Shown here: positions 22,070 to 34,180 of the stretch, piece after piece
How positions within the stretch are numbered: position 1 is the first letter of the stretch
Layout of the letters: the number at the start of each line of letters is the position of its first letter
From: Delphinus delphis
Lineage: Eukaryota > Chordata > Mammalia > Artiodactyla > Delphinidae
Assembly (NCBI RefSeq): GCF_949987515.2
Contig: NC_082691.1
Coordinates: 60,209,740 to 60,273,739, forward strand
Direction of reading: 5' to 3'
DNA length: 64,000 nucleotides
Program-made: the position numbers and the translations under genes
The notes under the pieces: model-generated
Databases searched by the model: none
What the model was told of the DNA's origin: nothing
The model's input: only the letters and a program-made list of their open reading frames with translations

Positions 22070-23975
22070 CAGGGCCGACTACACATTCTGAAGATTAGAA
22101 CTTCATCATGATCTTTAGATACTTGATATGAAAAGTTTTACTGAATTTGAAATACATTCACATCATCACATAAAATTTTAATACTTGTCAAAGAAACATT
22201 AGACTTGAAAAAAAACCTTTTCAACTATTATAATTTTGAATGGTTGTAAACATGTTTCTGATTATTTGTTTTAGTCACCAATTTTGTGTGAGCAAAAATT
22301 GTGATGGCGATCAAGAACTTGAAGAGAAAAATTTGGAAGAGAAATGACAGAATGTTTAATTAACCATTTCAAGCCTAAAATCTGATTTTTAAATGTTAGG
22401 TTTGTGGAAACACGATTGAGTTTCTTATTTTAAAATATTAGGAAATATCTTATTTGGAAATATCATCCAAATTTAACAATTTGTCTCTTTCTAAATATTT
22501 GTATTTCCTTTTTCTTACCATAATTATATAATAGGGAAATAATATAATAGATTTGTTTTTCTCCAAGCCCCATATTGATGCCTACAAATTCCCTCCAGGT
22601 TAGCACAGCCTATTGTGAATATTTAATCATTTTCTATGTGTCGAGTCATGAAAAAATGTTTGGAAGCACCAGGTGAGATCATCTACCATCCATCCCCAGA
22701 GGTGGGCACGCCACCATCCCAAACACACTGAGGTCCTTTTCGCAAAGAAGACTGGGTGAAAGAATGGCAGCTGGGCAGCCTGACAGCATCTGCCACGATG
22801 GGTTATAAGTTTCCATTATATTGAATTCAGAGCACTGAGTAGCTGTGTATGCTCATTTCCTTAGCTCTCATTTAAAGGTAAGCTAAGACTTGGCCCCTTG
22901 TACAAAGCAATTAAATGAAGTCCATCTGTGCATAGCTCTTTCCTCCAGGTATGTCCCGGAGTATGGTCCAATTACCTTAATAGCAACATTACAAAATAAC
23001 TCCATTTTGAATAGACTATTTTGCCAGCCATAAGCCAAGCTTTCTGACTGAACTGGGATGGCTACACTGTTTCTTATTCCTTTGCCATCTTCCAGCCTCT
23101 GAGAACAAAGAGTTTCAAGAGAACAATGTCTTCTGCAAAGCCATTTTGTCTGCATCTCATGGGGGGTGCTGAGTCTGCCTTGATCACCTTAAATCTTGTA
23201 TCCATGGCTCTCCCTTACCCTCACTTTTCTACCTTTTTCTACTTTTCAAATGAATCTTATTCAGAACGCAAAACCCATGAGTCAGTACAATGGACTTGAA
23301 GTCAGCATTTCCAGGCCTGAATGCTGGCTCTGTCGTTGACACAGTTTTTCTCCTGGGTTATAACCTAACTGAGAATGTAGACTGGTATCTCATCAGTACT
23401 TCAAACAAATAAGGTGCTCAATAAAAATGTACTAAACCGTCCTGATGTCTGGATACACATCAGGCATTGAAAAGGATTGAAACTGTGCAAATGAAGAAAG
23501 CTGGCGTGTCATGTGAAAAGAATTATCAGATATCATCCATTTTTTAGGCTGAGGGCTACTGGTGATTCAAAGACAGCCATGGGGTTCACCACCTGCTTTG
23601 TCCTGTTTCACTTTTGTGGTCCAGATTCAAGGGGAAGTTTCAGAAAACTAGAGTTGACTTCAAAACCCAGAATAATAAGATTCATTTGAAAAATGAAGTC
23701 CGACTAACAATTTAGCACAATAAAATGGTGCAGGTCTTAGAGAGAGAGAGTTGTAAAATAGCAAAGGGGAGCATTTGCTAAGCCATCTCAAGATACAAAG
23801 TAGGCAGTGTCAGCATCACTTAAACAAAGGGAGAGAAAGATAACTCTGCTGGCTTAATATGTGGCAGCAGTTATGCAAGCCAACTAAACATTTGATGGCA
23901 GGGCTGTAAGACAAGAGGATAAATCAGAAGAAAGTAATGGGATACTTTAAGGCTTCACCTGAAATGAAGGGATGC
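22070..23975. other. Unique intergenic stretch
   Basis: AT-rich. A diverged MIR may lie at about 23290-23430 ('tgaatgctggctctgtcgtt', 'aaggtgctcaataaaaatgt'). Nothing else recognised. Confidence 0.4.
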
Positions 23976-23984
23976 ACCGCATGA

Positions 23985-24165
23985 CTGCACTGATGCATCC
24001 TGTGATCAGGGACCAGCCACACTGGAATCACCTGGGAGCTGGTTAGAAATGCAGAATGTCAGCCCTCACCCCCAGACCTAATGAACCAGAATCTTCATTT
24101 TGATAAGAACCTCAGGTCTTTGACGAGCAGTTAGAGTTTGAAAAGCATTCCTTTAGGTAGACCTA
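23985..24165 (+). mobile_element. MER5A-like hAT relic
   Basis: 'tggaatcacctgggagctgg', 'ttagaaatgcagaatgtcag' and 'cccagacctaatgaaccaga' are the MER5A internal blocks in order. It is nonautonomous and ancient. Confidence 0.75.
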
Positions 24166-24621
24166 TTCCACCTGGTGGCCTTGATTTGGAGACCTTGATC
24201 ATGAAAGAAAGTAACAGGAAAGGAACCAAAGGGTCTCAGAAGACCACATATACTCACTGGTGCTGATACAGGTTTCGTTCACTGGTAAACACACAGCCTC
24301 CTCTGCTTATTTCCAATTCAGCTTTTTCTGTTCCTTTTCTGCCCTCCACTCCAACACTTGCCTCAGACTTTCCTTTCATAAAATAACACCATTTAGTTCT
24401 AACTTAGGCCTCCAATCTGCATCAAGGGGAAATATTATCAATATTGATTGCTGACTTTAAATTTTTTGTAAAGCAGAAACTCATTCTGCTGATAAACCAA
24501 GCTCACAAGAAGTTCAGCAGTCGATTAGCACTGTTCTTGGGAATAGAATCCAACATTTAAGGTTATAGCACTCTACCACTTTCTTTTTTACTTTTAAAAT
24601 ATTTATTTATTTATAATTGAA

Positions 24622-24977
24622 GGGACTTCCCTGGTGGCCCAGTGGTAAAGAATCTGCCTTACAATGCAGGGGACACAGGTTCGATCCCTGGTCAGGGAAC
24701 TAAGATCCCACATGCTGTGGGGCAACTAAGCCCGCGCACCACAACTACTGAGCTGGCGTGCCTCAACCGGAGAGGCTGCGCACCGCAACTACCGAGCCCA
24801 TGCGCCCTGGAAACTGCGCGCCACAACTAGAGAGAGAAAACCCACACGCCACAACTAGAGAGAAGCCCGCGTGCCACAACAAAAGATCCCGCATGCCTCA
24901 ATGAAGATCCTGCGTGCGGCAACTAAGACCCAATGCAGACGAAATAAACAAATCAAATAAACAAATAAACGATAAAC
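24622..24977 (+). mobile_element. CHR SINE, long form, nested in L1
   Basis: 'gggacttccctggtggccca' head, B-box-like 'ggttcgatccctgg', a body of repeated 'cacaactagagag' units and a tail of 'aaataaac' units. ATAATTGAA at 24613-24621 and 24978-24986 is the TSD and restores the L1 reading when the SINE is removed. Confidence 0.9.
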
Positions 24978-25440
24978 ATAATTGAAATACGTTTGACTTA
25001 TAACATTGTATAAATTTAAGGTATACACCATGTTGATTTGGAACGATTATATATGATAATATGATTGCCACTGTATGGTTGTTAGCTCTGCTGTCAAATC
25101 ACATTTCTTTTTTGTGGTGGGAATAATTAAGATCTAGTCTCTTAGCAAGTTGGATGATTATGCTACAGTATTGTTGTCTCTAATCACTATACTGTGCATT
25201 AGATCTGCGGGATTTTTTTAATCTACTAGTTGTAAGTTTGTACCCTTAAACCACGTCTCTCCTTTTCTCCACCACCCCAGTCCATGGTAACCATCATTTT
25301 ACTCTCTGTCTTTACGAGTCTGATTTATTTATATTTCACCTATAAGTGACATCATATGGAATTTGCCTTTCTCTGCTTGATTACCTCACTGAGCATAATG
25401 CCCTCAAGGTCTATCCATGTTGCCACAAATACTCTACCAC

Positions 25441-25650
25441 AGGGCTTCCCTGGTGGCGCAGTGGTTGAGAGTCCGCCTGCCGATGCAGGGGACACAGGTT
25501 TGTGCCCCGGTCCGGGAGGATCCCACATGCCGCGGAGCGGCTGGGCCCGTGAGCCATGGCCGCTGAGCCTGCGCGTCCGGAGCCTGTGCTCCGCAACGGG
25601 AGAGGTCACAACAGTGAGGCCCGCGTACCACACACACACACACAAAAAGA
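25441..25650 (+). mobile_element. CHR-2-like SINE, short GC-rich form
   Basis: 'agggcttccctggtggcgca' to '(CA)n AAAAAGA'. TSD ACTCTACCAC at 25431-25440 and 25651-25660. The A-tail is largely replaced by CA repeats. Antisense and sense frames of 61-109 codons here recur in every copy of the SINE and are not genes. Confidence 0.95.
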
Positions 25651-25849
25651 ACTCTACCACTTACACTACACAAATAAACTTGTAAAAAATCTACTTTCTA
25701 GTAGAGATCAGATAGTTTTCTGATTAATAGGAAATCGGGACAGATTTCATTATTTTGAATTAATCAGTTATCATGACGGAAAAGCCTCCATTGAGTTCAT
25801 CACATCGTTCAGAGCCACTAAGAGATCTTAGAAAACACCAAATTCAGTT

Positions 25850-26030
25850 GTTCTCAAAGTGTGGTCCTGGCACCAGCCCAGAAACATCACCTGGGAACCT
25901 GTAAGAAACAAAAAGTCTCAGACCCCACCTTAGACTGCTTAAACCAGAAACTCTGGGAGCGAGGTCCAGTAATCTGTGTCTTTAAAAGCCCTCCAGGTGA
26001 TTCTGACGCCCACTCAAATTTTTAAATTAC
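25850..26030 (+). mobile_element. MER5A-like hAT relic
   Basis: 'cagttgttctcaaagtgtgg', 'catcacctgggaacctgtaa', 'cagaaactctgggagcgagg' and 'gccctccaggtgattctgac' match the MER5A order from its left terminus. Confidence 0.85.
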
Positions 26031-26039
26031 CGGTATAAT

Positions 26040-27540
26040 TTAAGAACAGATAAATCCGTCAGAAAGAAAGATCAGGCCAAAGGAACCAAGGAGTTTTCAT
26101 AGAAAAAAACTAAAGCATACTCACAGCAAGTATTTCCAACTAGGATCCTGACTCTCATCCTCAGAGCCAGCTTAGTCAAAGGCAAAACATGTGGGATTGC
26201 ATTGTTTAAAGAGTCAAGTAGAAATACCTGTTTCCTCAGGTGATTTTAATTGGTAGCAAACATTCAAATACTCATTTATATGAGGGTGTTTTTCAAAGAA
26301 GACACTGTTCCGTAATCAGCTAGCAGCCTAGAAACGATCGAAAGGGATCCTGGCAATTTCGCTGGTGGTGTTGCTTCTCTGCTTTTAAGGTTTATAAAAA
26401 GTCTGCTCCCGGGTCACATCATTTTACTCTTGTTAACTTACACTTTCAGATTACAAAACACTTAATAATCAGAGTGGCTCTTCTGTATCCTATAGTGCAT
26501 TCAGGCCTTTCGGCTAATGGATAAATTTCCACCCCCCCTTTCGAGTGTTCACTTATCATAAGAAGCATTTCAACTCCATTTTGGTATGCAAACAGCCAGA
26601 TCCTGCAATTAGTCCGTGCTCAGTTCTCCCAAACCAGGGGCCGCTTAGACACAGGTCAGGACTACACGATTTTTACGTTCAGGAGTCGATTACACTGGCT
26701 AAGGGAGAGGCACTTAAGTAAAGTGCACTATGCTTTAGTAGCAAAACCAACATCTTAATACCTGCAGTCTTTTTATCAAGTTAATCAAATTTTAATATGA
26801 GAATGTGTATTAAAATTAGGTCACTTAGTACAGGCTAAGACCCTTCTTCCTCCCTCCTCGTCTGTTCTGCAGGCCACACAATGCCATGTTATGAAAACTG
26901 CCCTTTAAACCTGATAAAATATTTAAGACATGTGTCCTGATAGTGTTATGTAAGCAAATACCAAGAAAAGTCCAACCATTAGTGAACCTGATCAGGCCAG
27001 TCTCCAAGGACTGGGAAAACAACCCAGCGATGGCTGCAGGGCTGACCTGCACAGAGAGATTCCGAGGTGTAGATGCCTACAAGCTCAGAGACCAAACGCC
27101 CCAGACCCTTCTTGAAAAGCGATCCTCTACTTTATCTCTTGTTACTTTAGTTAGGTTCAAGCAGTGCCAAACCTCGGTAACTTTACTTAAGAAAGATTAA
27201 ATATTTGTGCCTATAGCATTGAAATCATAGGAAAAAACAAAGAACGGGTGATCTTGAGTGATGGGCAAAGATGATATATTATATATATATATATGTGGTT
27301 TTTTTCTCAGCAAAAGAACTACAAGTCACACCAAATGAAATTTTAGGATTGGAGGATCAGATAATTTTATGAGACCTTTTTCCCACAATGAACTTTCTCC
27401 TTGAGCCAGCACCTGGATTCACAGATCGCTTTTAGAAGGACAACTCCCAAGTCTATAACACAGAAACCTAATTACTGTCATGATTTCTTGACCCCAATTC
27501 CCAGTGCCACTGGGGCTCCATAGCTGTCTTAGTCCATTGG
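26040..27540. other. Unique intergenic stretch
   Basis: No gene seen. A short (TA)n lies at about 27273-27294. The 75-86-codon frames at 26825-27200 overlap on opposite strands and have no recognised motif. Confidence 0.5.
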
Positions 27541-27544
27541 ATCC

Positions 27545-28490
27545 CAGTCCCCACTCAGTGCCTGCAGGCGCTCAATAACGATTTGCCTTGTGCATTAATA
27601 AATGGATACATGTATATGCAAAGTGGTTCCTTTTTCTCCTTCCCCATCCCAAGCCAGCCTGGTGTCCTAGAACCCCGGTACCTATTTTGTACACCTTCAC
27701 CATCATCTGTAACCCTCAGTTCTAATTATTTGGCAAACCCTGGCTACTTTGCCTTCATAATAAAACCCAAATCTACCTCCTCTTCACCATGCCCTCGTCT
27801 TTCCTGTAGACTTCATTGTTTCTGAGCTGGGTCACTGCAATCCCCTGCTAACAGGCCTCCCTGCTTCCATTCATGTCCTTGCATTGCCCCAACTGCCAAC
27901 CCACTTCCTTTTTAAGGCACAGATTGCCTCTCCTCCCTCCTTCTTCTCTCCTCTCTCCCTCCCTCCTGCATGCAGATACACGCGCACGCACACACACACT
28001 CACTCACACACACACTCCTGCCCCAACTTATACATCTTCGATGGCTCTTCACTGGGAAACAAGCCAAGTCCAGATTTAGTAACTAGATGCATCGATAGGA
28101 TTCCACAGTATCACTTCAGACTACCCTCTCCTTCTATCTTCCCACATCCTCTGTATCTCCTCCCCACTCCACACTCTGCCCCCACCACCCCAGTGATGCC
28201 TTTCCCCACACAAGGCCTGAACCTTCTCCTGGATGACTGTTCCTCAGGAATCCTTCCACTGACCCCTCCAACCCGAGTGAGCCTGCCCAGCTCACTCATC
28301 CTCTGAGCCCCTGCCGCTACCCGTTCTTCCACAAAGCTTTTCCAAGATATTGCCAACTAAAATGCATCTATCCCTCTACCCTCCTCTCACAGTGCTTTAA
28401 TCTTATTTTTATCACGGCACACTGTGCTTCATATCAATATTTATATGTGTTGTCTCTCCCACTAGACGATGGTATCTACTGGATCAGTGT
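27545..28490 (+). mobile_element. L2 LINE relics with a CA/CT-rich insert
   Basis: 'ggcgctcaataacgattt' at about 27567 is one L2 3' end. From about 27650 a second copy runs in sense order, ending in 'ctcccactagacgatggtat'. A (CA)n-like tract interrupts it at 27976-28015. Confidence 0.65.
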
Positions 28491-28649
28491 TGTATTTTAC
28501 TCATTTCTATAATCCCATATGGCTTGGCACTCAGTTTACTTAGCACTGAGAAAGAGCTCAGCAGAGCTTGAATATATGCCATGACTTCTATAACAGTGTC
28601 AGAGATATGCACATTCTCTGTCTCCTGCTTCCTCTCTCTCTCTCTTTCA

Positions 28650-28683
28650 TACACACACACACGCGCACACACACACACACACA
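28650..28683 (+). repeat. (CA)n microsatellite
   Basis: Nearly pure CA with two CG interruptions, preceded by a (CT)n run at about 28632-28646. Confidence 0.95.
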
Positions 28684-28689
28684 TAATTA

Positions 28690-30280
28690 GCCCCAACCCA
28701 AAATAAAAATTTTACCTAAGGACTCTGATATCCACATACAAGAATATTTTGTCCAGTGATGTCCAGCCTAAGGCCTTCATTTTTCTCATGTGACCTCCTC
28801 AGGCAATTAGTGAAATCATCAGTCATATGAAGAACATGTAACTTGCAAGCCCCCTTAAAAGCACATGTAGATGGAAACACACAGCACAGCTCCCGGCCAT
28901 TTCTCTGGTGATGGGCATTAACTCTGCGTTGGGAGAGCCATGCCAGGAGTCCAGCAGAGCTCTCTACTCCCACTCCACACTGATGTGCTCCTTCAGATCG
29001 TCCAATTGGGCTCCCTGGTTTGCATTCTACACTAATAGTGCTTTCATCCCTTTGATTCAGTGAGTCACTTTCTCCCAAATCAGCCATTTTCTGATTCTGA
29101 CCCAATAGTTGCCTCAGGCTAACAATCTTTGCCAGATAAGCACGTGAATTGTTGTTGAAGCTGGGAAGAACCTCCTAAGTCTCCACTTGGGTTAGACCCT
29201 CTCGTGATCCCGCAGACGTGGCTGCAGGGTACTGCTTAGAGCAGACTGACAACTTGCCCTTGTGATCTGGGCATCCCAATCTGTTTACCAACTAGCAAGC
29301 ACAAGCATTTGTCTACATTTTCCTCAATTTAGCAAATACACTCTTCATTCTAGACACTGGGCAAACCTCAAAGGTGATAAACTGCAGAAATGGATTAAAA
29401 CATCCCCCAAATTACATTAAAATCCTCTGAGTAAACATGACATTCAATCTAAAGGAAAGAAACAGACACTGGAGACCTGAGTATGGAATTTAAAAATTAC
29501 TAAATATAAGACCAAAAATATTTGTTTTCATATTTTTCCTACTCCTATTTTTGAGGTGGAGAAAATTATTTTTCTTCCAGATCATTTCCTCTGTAGAGCT
29601 TGTGCTTGGCACCCAGAGCAGTTCTAATCCTTTGATTGGTAAGAGCTGTGGGAGAGAATGTGTCTAATTAAATCCTATATTCTAGAAATAAATAGGCTAG
29701 TTAGCTGCTATTCACAGCTTTTCAACTTCTCTCATCAGTGGTGTTAGCAGTTGAGGAAGGTGTGGACTTGGTTAACCCCAGATTCCAAGGAGGAAGAAGT
29801 CTTCCTGGCCTTGTCCTCAGGTTTTTCTTTTACTGGGTCTTTAGTGAACCTACAAGGCCAAGTTCCTGGAATCAGGGTGACATTTATTCATTTATTAAGT
29901 CAATCAACATAATTCAACTGAGCTAAAATTAAAAAACTAAACACTCAGTTAAAAATCATAGAAATAAATAAAATACAGCTCTTGCCTCAATTCACAGACC
30001 ATCAATGAGGATGGACAGGTAGGGGGAGAACAGGCTGACAGGTGATATAACAGAGGTGAGCCCAGCGCTGGAGCCCTGGAAGAGGCATGACAATCTGCCT
30101 GGTGTGCTTCACAGAGGAGGGGATGCTTGAGAAGGGGTGACCTGCATGGAAGTTCCCAATGGGCACAGATTCCAAAGCAGGAAGATTTACGACAGAAATT
30201 CAACCCTGGATATCGGAATGGAAAATGAAGACTTTATAGGTTATGTCCTAGCAACAACAAAACTTTCTCAAGCATAGACT
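28690..30280. other. Unique intergenic stretch
   Basis: No feature recognised. A 129-codon minus-strand frame at 28716-29105 and an 84-codon frame at 29949-30203 have no known domain. Confidence 0.5.
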
Positions 30281-30289
30281 TTAGACATT

Positions 30290-30650
30290 TATTTTTCACT
30301 GTGACAGATTATAGTTTCTAAAAGGGACAACAGTACCTCCCATCGCACATACCCCTCTGCAACATGATCTTGGCCATCTCCCGTTAAAAAGAGGAATCTG
30401 TATCCACACTCCTTGAACGTGAATAAGCCCTGGGACTGCTTTCACCAGCAGAATTGCATTGAAGTAACACTGAGGTTGTCCCAGGCATAGGCCTTCACTG
30501 GCTTGGCTTTTTTCACTTCTTACCTCTTGAAAGCCAGCCCCCATGTAAGAAGCGTGCCTCCCCAGGAGCCCACTGTGCTGTGAAAAGGCCAAGGCACATC
30601 CACATAGAGACGCCCTGGAGGATGAGATGCCATAGGAAGAGAAGAGAGAG

Positions 30651-30706
<56 letters not shown>

Positions 30707-30960
30707 AGAAGGAGGAGGAGGAGGAGGAGAGAGGCCCAGGGTTTTCCAGACACATGAATGAAGACGCCATCTTGGAAAAGATCCTCCAGCCCCAGCAGTC
30801 CCAGCTGACTTCATGCAGACCAGAGATAACTACCCAACCAATGCTTTCCGGAACGCCCGACCCACAAAACTGTGAGCAAAATAAAACGGTTGGTTTAAGC
30901 CACTAGGTTTGGGGATAGTTTTTTGTGTGTGCAGTGAAGCACTTACTGAAATACAGAGCT
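30290..30960 (-). mobile_element. MaLR-type LTR-like relic with GA tract
   Basis: 'ggttggtttaagccactagg' then 'ttggggatagttttt' at 30888-30923 is the antisense start of the common MLT1-like LTR ('...cttaaaacaac...'). Upstream blocks ('gaataagccctgggactgct', 'actgtgagcaaaataaaacg') fit the same type. A 90-base GA/GAG purine tract interrupts it. Family naming is tentative. Confidence 0.5.
30637..30733 (+). repeat. (GA)n/(GAG)n polypurine tract
   Basis: Almost uninterrupted purines on the + strand, GA repeats grading into GAA and GAG repeats. Frames of 77-172 codons across it are low-complexity artefacts. Confidence 0.9.
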
Positions 30961-31419
30961 TCTAAGGTAGGTACATGATGCTTAGGGAAACAGAATCCTA
31001 ACATGACGTAGGTTGTCATCTTGTTATCCCATAAATATCGAGATGAAAGAGAAACCCAAGTCCCTTTGTGTTCTCTGCTGTTTCATGTGTACTTCCATTC
31101 TACTTCTGGGACTGATCTTCTCCCTTTATGTAGGTCAAAGGCAAACAGTACAGCAATTCATAATATTCCTAATGCGTAAAAGATCTTTTGTGGAAGCTAC
31201 CTGGGTGTTGTCCTCCCCATGCCCAACCTCCAAGTAAAGGAGCTGTTTAAGTGTTAGCCTGTCAAATAATGGAGAAAACACTTTCCAACCGTTTTTCATC
31301 TTTGCTATAAATTCTAAAGGTATACTCGCACACAGGTTAATAAAGACTTGGGTATTCATCGCTCATGTGACCCCAGAGGCATGATTACCTGCTTTGAAGG
31401 CTTTTAAAATCTCCCAGCG

Positions 31420-31671
31420 GTGGCTTCCCTGGTGGCGCAGTGGTTGAGAGTCCGCCTGCCCATGCGGGGGTCCGCCTGCCCATGCGGGGGCCCGCCTGCC
31501 CATGCGGGGGACGCGGGTTCGTGCTCCGGTCCGGGAGGAGCCCACACGCCGCGGAGCGGCTGGGCCCGTGAGCCATGGCCGCTGAGCCTGCGCGTTCGGA
31601 GCCTGTGCTCCGCGGCGGGAGGGGCCACAGCTGTGAGAGGCCCCCGTACCGCGAGGAAAAAAAAAAAAAAA
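31420..31671 (+). mobile_element. CHR-2-like SINE with triplicated 20-bp unit
   Basis: A young GC-rich SINE with 14-bp TSD AAAATCTCCCAGCG at 31406-31419 and 31672-31685, and a pure A-tail. Between its A-box-like 'tggcgcagtggt' and B-box-like 'gggttcgtgctcc', the unit TCCGCCTGCCCATGCGGGGG is present three times (31451-31510). Other copies here have it once, as CCGATGCAGGGG. Confidence 0.95.
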
Positions 31672-31784
31672 AAAATCTCCCAGCGAATACTGTAATACTT
31701 CACTGCACTGTAGGTAAAGAGTCACTCAAGTTTTTATGCATGGTTAATATGAAAGAGGGAGAAAATTCAGCTTAGGGCACTGAG

Positions 31785-32001
31785 ATTTGTTTGTTTGTTT
31801 GTTTTTTGCGGTACGCGGGCCTCTCACAGCTGTGGCCCCTCCCGCCGCTGAGCACAGGCTCCGGACGCGCAGGCTCAGCGGCCATGGCTCACGGGCCCAG
31901 CTGCTCCGCGGCATGCGGGATCCTCCCGGACCGGGGCACGAACCCATGTTCCCTGCATCGGCAGGCGGACTCTCAACCACTGCGCCACCAGGGAAGCCCC
32001 A
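31785..32001 (-). mobile_element. CHR-2-like SINE, inverted
   Basis: Starts with a (TTTG)n T-rich tail and reads backwards to 'ccaccagggaagcccc'. Imperfect TSD AGGGCAYTGAG at 31774-31784 and 32002-32012 (one mismatch). It is in opposite orientation to the SINE ending at 31671, only about 115 bases away. Confidence 0.92.
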
Positions 32002-32019
32002 AGGGCATTGAGTTTTACA

Positions 32020-34180
32020 TTAAGCGGGGACTAGTTTAGTCTTAGAAATAGCAGAGTAGGTTGGAATCACTTGCTATGGGACTATAAGTACACATCTCCC
32101 ACCAAACACTGAGGTGCCCCATAGAGCTTTCCAAAATGAAATGAACTCACCCAATACATTAGGAAGGTGGGAAAATAGACTCAATAGCTCAGCTTTGTGT
32201 CTTCTTTTCCTGCCCTCATCCAGCCCCAGCCCCAGCTTTGAGTCCTGGATTCATGGACTCTGATTTCACTCCACTTGGAAATTAGCAAATGGCAACACTG
32301 ACCAAAAAACTTGTCATCAGGCAGGACCTTTGTGAAATGGCTCTCTAATTAGCCATTTCATATTTTTGTTATTTCTTCTGCGATTCATGTTAAAAATATG
32401 TTCCACGGATGCCAGCCCGCTAGGACGCGAGGAGCCCTTGTCACTCAGCAGTAATTCAGTGAAATAATAAATAACCGCGTCGGCAGCTCTGCCGCCCACA
32501 TCAGCTCTTCCCCATACGCTCCCAGGCCAGGGCCCCGGGCTCCCCACACCAGTCTCCACGCTCTCTGCAGGGCACAAGTGGTCACCACAAACAAGGAGGG
32601 GATCCTGTCCTCCCAGGAGCCTGCTCTTGGCAAAGAGAGAAGGATTGTGGGTATGTCTCCTGTGTCAGAGGTCACCCAAGGACTCGTGTAAAAAGCTGTC
32701 TTCTCTTACACCCTGTTATCACAAGCAGCGTATCTCTTGAGTGAAATTTCAGGAATGGAGGTTCCTAAGGGAAAGGTGCCATTTCATCCACTAAAGCCGG
32801 ATCAGCTGGAACTGGGAGACAATGGCTTACATCTGCAGAAGAGCTTAGACCAGGACCTTGTGTTCTGTCAGCTTCTAGGTGGGATCCCCTCGCAGGCTCT
32901 CGCCAAGATTTCAGCCAGGTCTTCACCCTACCCTGGCCCATATTCGTCCTCCCTGAGCATCTCAAGAAAGAAACAGTAACTTCCCCTCAGAGGCTCACCC
33001 TTCCTCATCTGTGTTAGAAAAACAGTAGGGAACTATCAAAATATGACAGAGAAAGATGTTATTCAGACAACCCTGGGCTACAGTCATCATGTTCATGGTG
33101 GCAAGCCAAATGTGGCCTGACATACCAGGCAGTATGTCAGTGGAGATGACGGAGAGAGAAAGCAGCGAGGCAGAGAGAACTCAGCCTCCGTCCCCACCCC
33201 ACAGAAGGCTGGATTCTCATTTAGGGCCAAGGGTTTTAATCCAGCCTATCGCTGGATGTCAAAGAAATAAGAAAATTCCACAGAGGCATTAGAATTTATG
33301 TCCACTCAGGGACACTCAGAAACACTCCTGTTCTTTTTAGAACCTTCTGTACACAATGAACAGAGTTCTGATGAGAGATTCTCACTTCCCTTATTTTTTG
33401 TACCCTTATTGGCACACCATCCCCAGGGAGTGGGTCTTGGATGCCTTTTACTCCATAGATTTCTAGATAATGTCAATCTTCTGATCTAGCAGCCATAGGT
33501 GAATGACAATGGAGACCACCACTGAAACAATCACACCTCCTGTGACAGGAAATGAGCAGAAAGGGTAGAGCAGTTCTGTTATTCTTCCAAGGCCCTGTAG
33601 GATGAGATAAAGAATAAAGGCAGTTAGTGAAATGTTCTAGCCATTCATTTTTCTTTTTGCTCTCTTGATTTTTTAAGCAATCATTGTGTGATGTGGACAC
33701 CCTCAAAACATTAATTCTTTTGAAAAGTCCCTTATATCCATCATGTATCATTTCTAAGTAAAGAATAGGTTTTTCTTCACTTCTCTTAAACTTCGTCAGT
33801 GCTGCCTGCATAAAAGGTAATTGATTTTAGAAATAGATTTCTTTCGTATAGTAATCTGAGGTTTCGCTGAAATCTCAAATTGTCAGTATTTTCTGATCAT
33901 TTCGTGTAAGTTTGCTTAGTGCTATGTTTTCTGTATAGGCAGATTGTCTTAATCCAAGACTCAAGAGGAATGCAAGCAGAACCCACGTGTTCCATGATTT
34001 CTTTTCTCGACACTCCAAACATTAAAGAAATTGAATTTACTTTAGAGCTATACACCTTCGGAAGAAGATCCTTGGAACAATCTAGGAAAACAGAACAATG
34101 ACGTGGCCACAAATGGCCTCTTGATTGTTTGCATGGAGTTTTTTAAACTGGTCCTTTCTGGGGAGGGATGAGGCACAAAG
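32020..34180. other. Unique intergenic stretch
   Basis: No gene or clear repeat. About 32330-32530 has a TAATTA core, 'gaaataataaataaccgcg' and several CpG, and could be a conserved non-coding element. Frames of 60-112 codons have no recognised domains. Confidence 0.4.

Larger units (their letters stand above)
24570..25662 (-). mobile_element. 5'-truncated L1 with two nested SINEs
   Basis: L1 antisense 3' sequence runs from a T-rich start at about 24582 ('tcttttttacttttaaaa') to 'ggtctatccatgttgccaca' near 25425, interrupted by SINEs at 24622-24977 and 25441-25650. ACTCTACCACTT at 24570-24581 recurs at 25651-25662 as the L1 TSD. The second SINE sits in that right TSD, so ACTCTACCAC is present three times. 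Confidence 0.8.

Noticed and set aside
25356..25685. Recurring peptide with REPWPLSLRVRSLCSA in several places, resembling a gene family
   Set aside because: It is the translation of the CHR SINE in one frame and recurs wherever the SINE does.
27884..28306. 140-codon + frame
   Set aside because: Formed by L2 relic text and a CA tract (His/Thr repeats).
30296..30814. 172-codon minus frame
   Set aside because: Its core is Leu/Ser repeats from the GA/CT tract inside an old LTR-like relic.
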